From: Micromonospora sp. WMMA1947
GTDB taxonomy: Bacteria; Actinomycetota; Actinomycetes; Mycobacteriales; Micromonosporaceae
NCBI RefSeq assembly: GCF_027497355.1
Contig: NZ_CP114909.1
Coordinates: 5,165,001-5,229,000 of the forward strand
Direction of reading: 5' to 3'
Length of the DNA: 64,000 bases
Shown here: positions 62,545-64,000 of the stretch, in pieces
How positions within the stretch are numbered: the stretch's first letter is position 1
How the letters are laid out: the number at the start of each line of letters is the position of its first letter
Translations under genes and position numbers: made by a program
Notes under the pieces: model-generated
What the model saw: the letters and a program-made list of their open reading frames with translations, nothing else
The model's database searches: none
What the model was told of the DNA's origin: nothing

Positions 62545-63696
62545 GTGGAACGCAGGTCCGTCGGCATCATCCTCAACGGCGTCACCGGCCGGATGGGCTA
62601 CCGGCAGCACCTCGTCCGGTCCCTGCTCGCCATCCGGGAGCAGGGCGGCGTGCCGGCCCGCGACGGCAGCCGCATCTGGCCCGAGCTGACCCTCGTGGGC
62701 CGCGACGAGAACCGGCTCGCCGGGATCGCCGCCCGGCACGGGCTGTCGGCGTACACCACCGACCTGCACGCGGCCCTCGCCGACGACGCCCACCAGATCT
62801 ACTTCGACGCGCAGGTCACCGTCGCGCGGGAGAAGGCGATCCGGGCGGCGATCGAGGCCGGCAAGCACGTCTACACCGAGAAGCCGCTCGCCGAGGGGTT
62901 CCTCGCCTCGCTGGAGCTGGCCCGGCTCGCCGCCGCCAAGGGCGTCCGCAACGGCGTCGTACAGGACAAGCTGTTCCTGCCCGGCCTGCGCAAACTCAAG
63001 CGGCTCGTGGACGGCGGCTTCTTCGGCCGGATCCTGTCCGTACGCGGCGAGTTCGGCTACTGGGTGTTCGAGGGCGACTGGCAGGCCGCGCAGCGCCCGA
63101 GCTGGAACTACCGCGCCGAGGACGGCGGCGGCATCACGCTGGACATGTTCCCGCACTGGCACTACGTGCTGGAGCAGATCATCGCCCCGGTCACCGCCGT
63201 CACCGCCGTCACCGCCACGCACATCCCGGAACGCGTCGACGAGACCGGCGTCCGCTACCGGGCCACCGCCGACGACGCCGCGTACGGCATCTTCGAGCTG
63301 GCCGGCGGCATCGTCGCGCAGGTCAACTCCTCCTGGGCGGTCCGGGTGCACCGCGACGAGCTGGTCGAGTTCCAGGTCGACGGCACGCACGGCAGCGCGG
63401 TGGCCGGGCTGCGCGACTGCCGCATCCAGCACCGGGGCGCCACCCCGATGCCGGTGTGGAACCCCGACCTGCCGGTCACCGAGCCGTTCCGCGCGCAGTG
63501 GCAGACGGTGCCGGACAACGGCGAGCACGACAACGCGTTCAAGGTGCAGTGGGAGGCGTTCCTGCGGCACGTCGTCGACGACGAGCCGTTCCCGTGGGAC
63601 TTCCTCGCCGGCGCGCGCGGCGTGCAACTGGCCGAGGCCGGGCTGCGCTCGGCCCGCGAGGGGCGGCGGGTGACGATCGAGGAGATCCCCCGGTGA
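62545..63696 (+). CDS. Gfo/Idh/MocA-family NAD(P)-dependent oxidoreductase
   Basis: A 383-residue protein from GTG 62545 with GGGGAGG upstream. The N-terminal Rossmann fold starts RSVGIILNGVTGRMGYRQ, then YFDAQVTVAREKAIRAAIEA and the catalytic EKP motif (VYTEKPLAEG). The C-terminal sheet includes GGGITLDMFPHWHYVLEQ, with the conserved Asp and His positions. The family oxidises sugars, inositols or sugar acids. It is first in an operon with a DUF993 gene and is governed by the divergent LacI repressor. Confidence 0.9.
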   Translation: MERRSVGIILNGVTGRMGYRQHLVRSLLAIREQGGVPARDGSRIWPELTLVGRDENRLAGIAARHGLSAYTTDLHAALADDAHQIYFDAQVTVAREKAIRAAIEAGKHVYTEKPLAEGFLASLELARLAAAKGVRNGVVQDKLFLPGLRKLKRLVDGGFFGRILSVRGEFGYWVFEGDWQAAQRPSWNYRAEDGGGITLDMFPHWHYVLEQIIAPVTAVTAVTATHIPERVDETGVRYRATADDAAYGIFELAGGIVAQVNSSWAVRVHRDELVEFQVDGTHGSAVAGLRDCRIQHRGATPMPVWNPDLPVTEPFRAQWQTVPDNGEHDNAFKVQWEAFLRHVVDDEPFPWDFLAGARGVQLAEAGLRSAREGRRVTIEEIPR

Positions 63697-64000
63697 GCAC
63701 GCGGATCACGCTGCCGACGCCGGACGGCGGCACCGAGCGGCTGACGCTGCGGGAACCCCCATCGTGGCGCCGGCCAGCCGCGCCACCGGCCAGCCGGATC
63801 GCGTACGCGGCGGCGCACGTCATCGCCGACCCGTACGCCGACAACTCCCCCGGCCGCCCGGCGCGGCTGGACTGGGACGCGACGCTCGCGGTGCGGCGTG
63901 ACCTGTGGTCGTGGGGCCTCGGGGTGGCCGAGGCGATGGACACCGCGCAGCGCGGGATGGGGCTGGACTGGGCGGCCACCCGCGAGCTGATCCGGCGTAG
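63693..64000 (+). CDS. DUF993 family protein (dihydrodipicolinate synthase-like), 3'-truncated by the window end
   Basis: GTG 63693 overlaps the stop of the oxidoreductase (GTGA). The visible 102 residues read ITLPTPDGGTERLTLREPP, SRIAYAAAHVIADPYAD, LDWDATLAVRRDLWSWGLGV and AEAMDTAQRGMGLDWAATRE, the start of DUF993, an aldolase-like TIM barrel. It commonly neighbours Gfo/Idh/MocA and sugar isomerase genes, as here. The gene continues beyond base 64000. Confidence 0.8.
   Translation, partial: MSTRITLPTPDGGTERLTLREPPSWRRPAAPPASRIAYAAAHVIADPYADNSPGRPARLDWDATLAVRRDLWSWGLGVAEAMDTAQRGMGLDWAATRELIRR

Noticed and set aside
1..64000. CRISPR array, tRNA or rRNA genes, insertion sequences or phage attachment sites
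   Set aside because: No regularly spaced repeats, cloverleaf-like segments, transposase motifs or long direct repeats were noticed by eye. Absence is not proven without a computed search.

Overview
The window is high-GC, densely packed bacterial DNA with many GTG/TTG starts, ATGA/GTGA overlaps, an XRE-DUF5753/DUF397 pair, a DivIVA-like small protein, bacterial Ser/Thr kinases and proline/alanine-rich lipoproteins. This points to a filamentous actinomycete, most likely Micromonosporaceae. No tRNA, rRNA, CRISPR array, integrase or insertion sequence was seen.

Layout. (1) 1-6.1 kb: a 1,984-residue DUF4011/SF1 helicase/Vsr-like/DUF3320 protein of the Hhe anti-phage type, ending in a strong hairpin. 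(2) 6.2-9.8 kb: housekeeping interlude with a methyltransferase, a frameshifted CPBP protease and a NarL-type two-component system. (3) 10-27.1 kb: a block of very large genes, and the most interesting part. A RapA-like SNF2 ATPase (+) converges on a five-gene minus-strand operon: DruE-like helicase/DUF1998/nuclease, RelE-UvrD fusion, Ser/Thr kinase, coiled-coil protein ending in a GrpE-like domain, and an Hsp70-type ATPase. (4) 27.2-36.4 kb: a DUF262-DUF1524-alkyltransferase-like (GmrSD/BrxU-type) protein facing a divergent predicted PD-(D/E)xK nuclease, then small accessory genes and a regulator pair. (5) 36.5-47.8 kb: a DISARM-like minus-strand operon with an HsdM-like methylase carrying its own TRD, a Ser/Thr kinase, a DrmD-type SNF2 helicase, a DrmMI-type methylase and a broken small gene. 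drmA, drmB and drmC are absent from the window. (6) 47.9-54.2 kb: lipoproteins, a broken membrane protein and a Rad50/RecF-like SMC ATPase coupled to two small genes. (7) 54.2-64 kb: core-type genes, ending in a LacI-controlled sugar/inositol-type oxidation cluster (PQQ-type sugar dehydrogenase, Tat-exported sugar isomerase, LacI regulator, Gfo/Idh/MocA oxidoreductase, start of a DUF993 gene).

How it may work together. Regions 1 and 3-5 form a defence island with five large helicases, at least three nuclease-like domains, two DNA methylases and two protein kinases. The central operon is unusual in joining DNA-processing helicases to an Hsp70/GrpE-like chaperone pair and a kinase. This arrangement is the best candidate here for an undescribed defence system; function is inferred from domains and neighbours only.

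Several genes appear broken by single-base lesions (7.76, 32.72, 36.66, 36.72, 48.6-48.7 and 48.94 kb). These could be true decay or sequencing errors in GC-rich runs; the sequence alone cannot tell.
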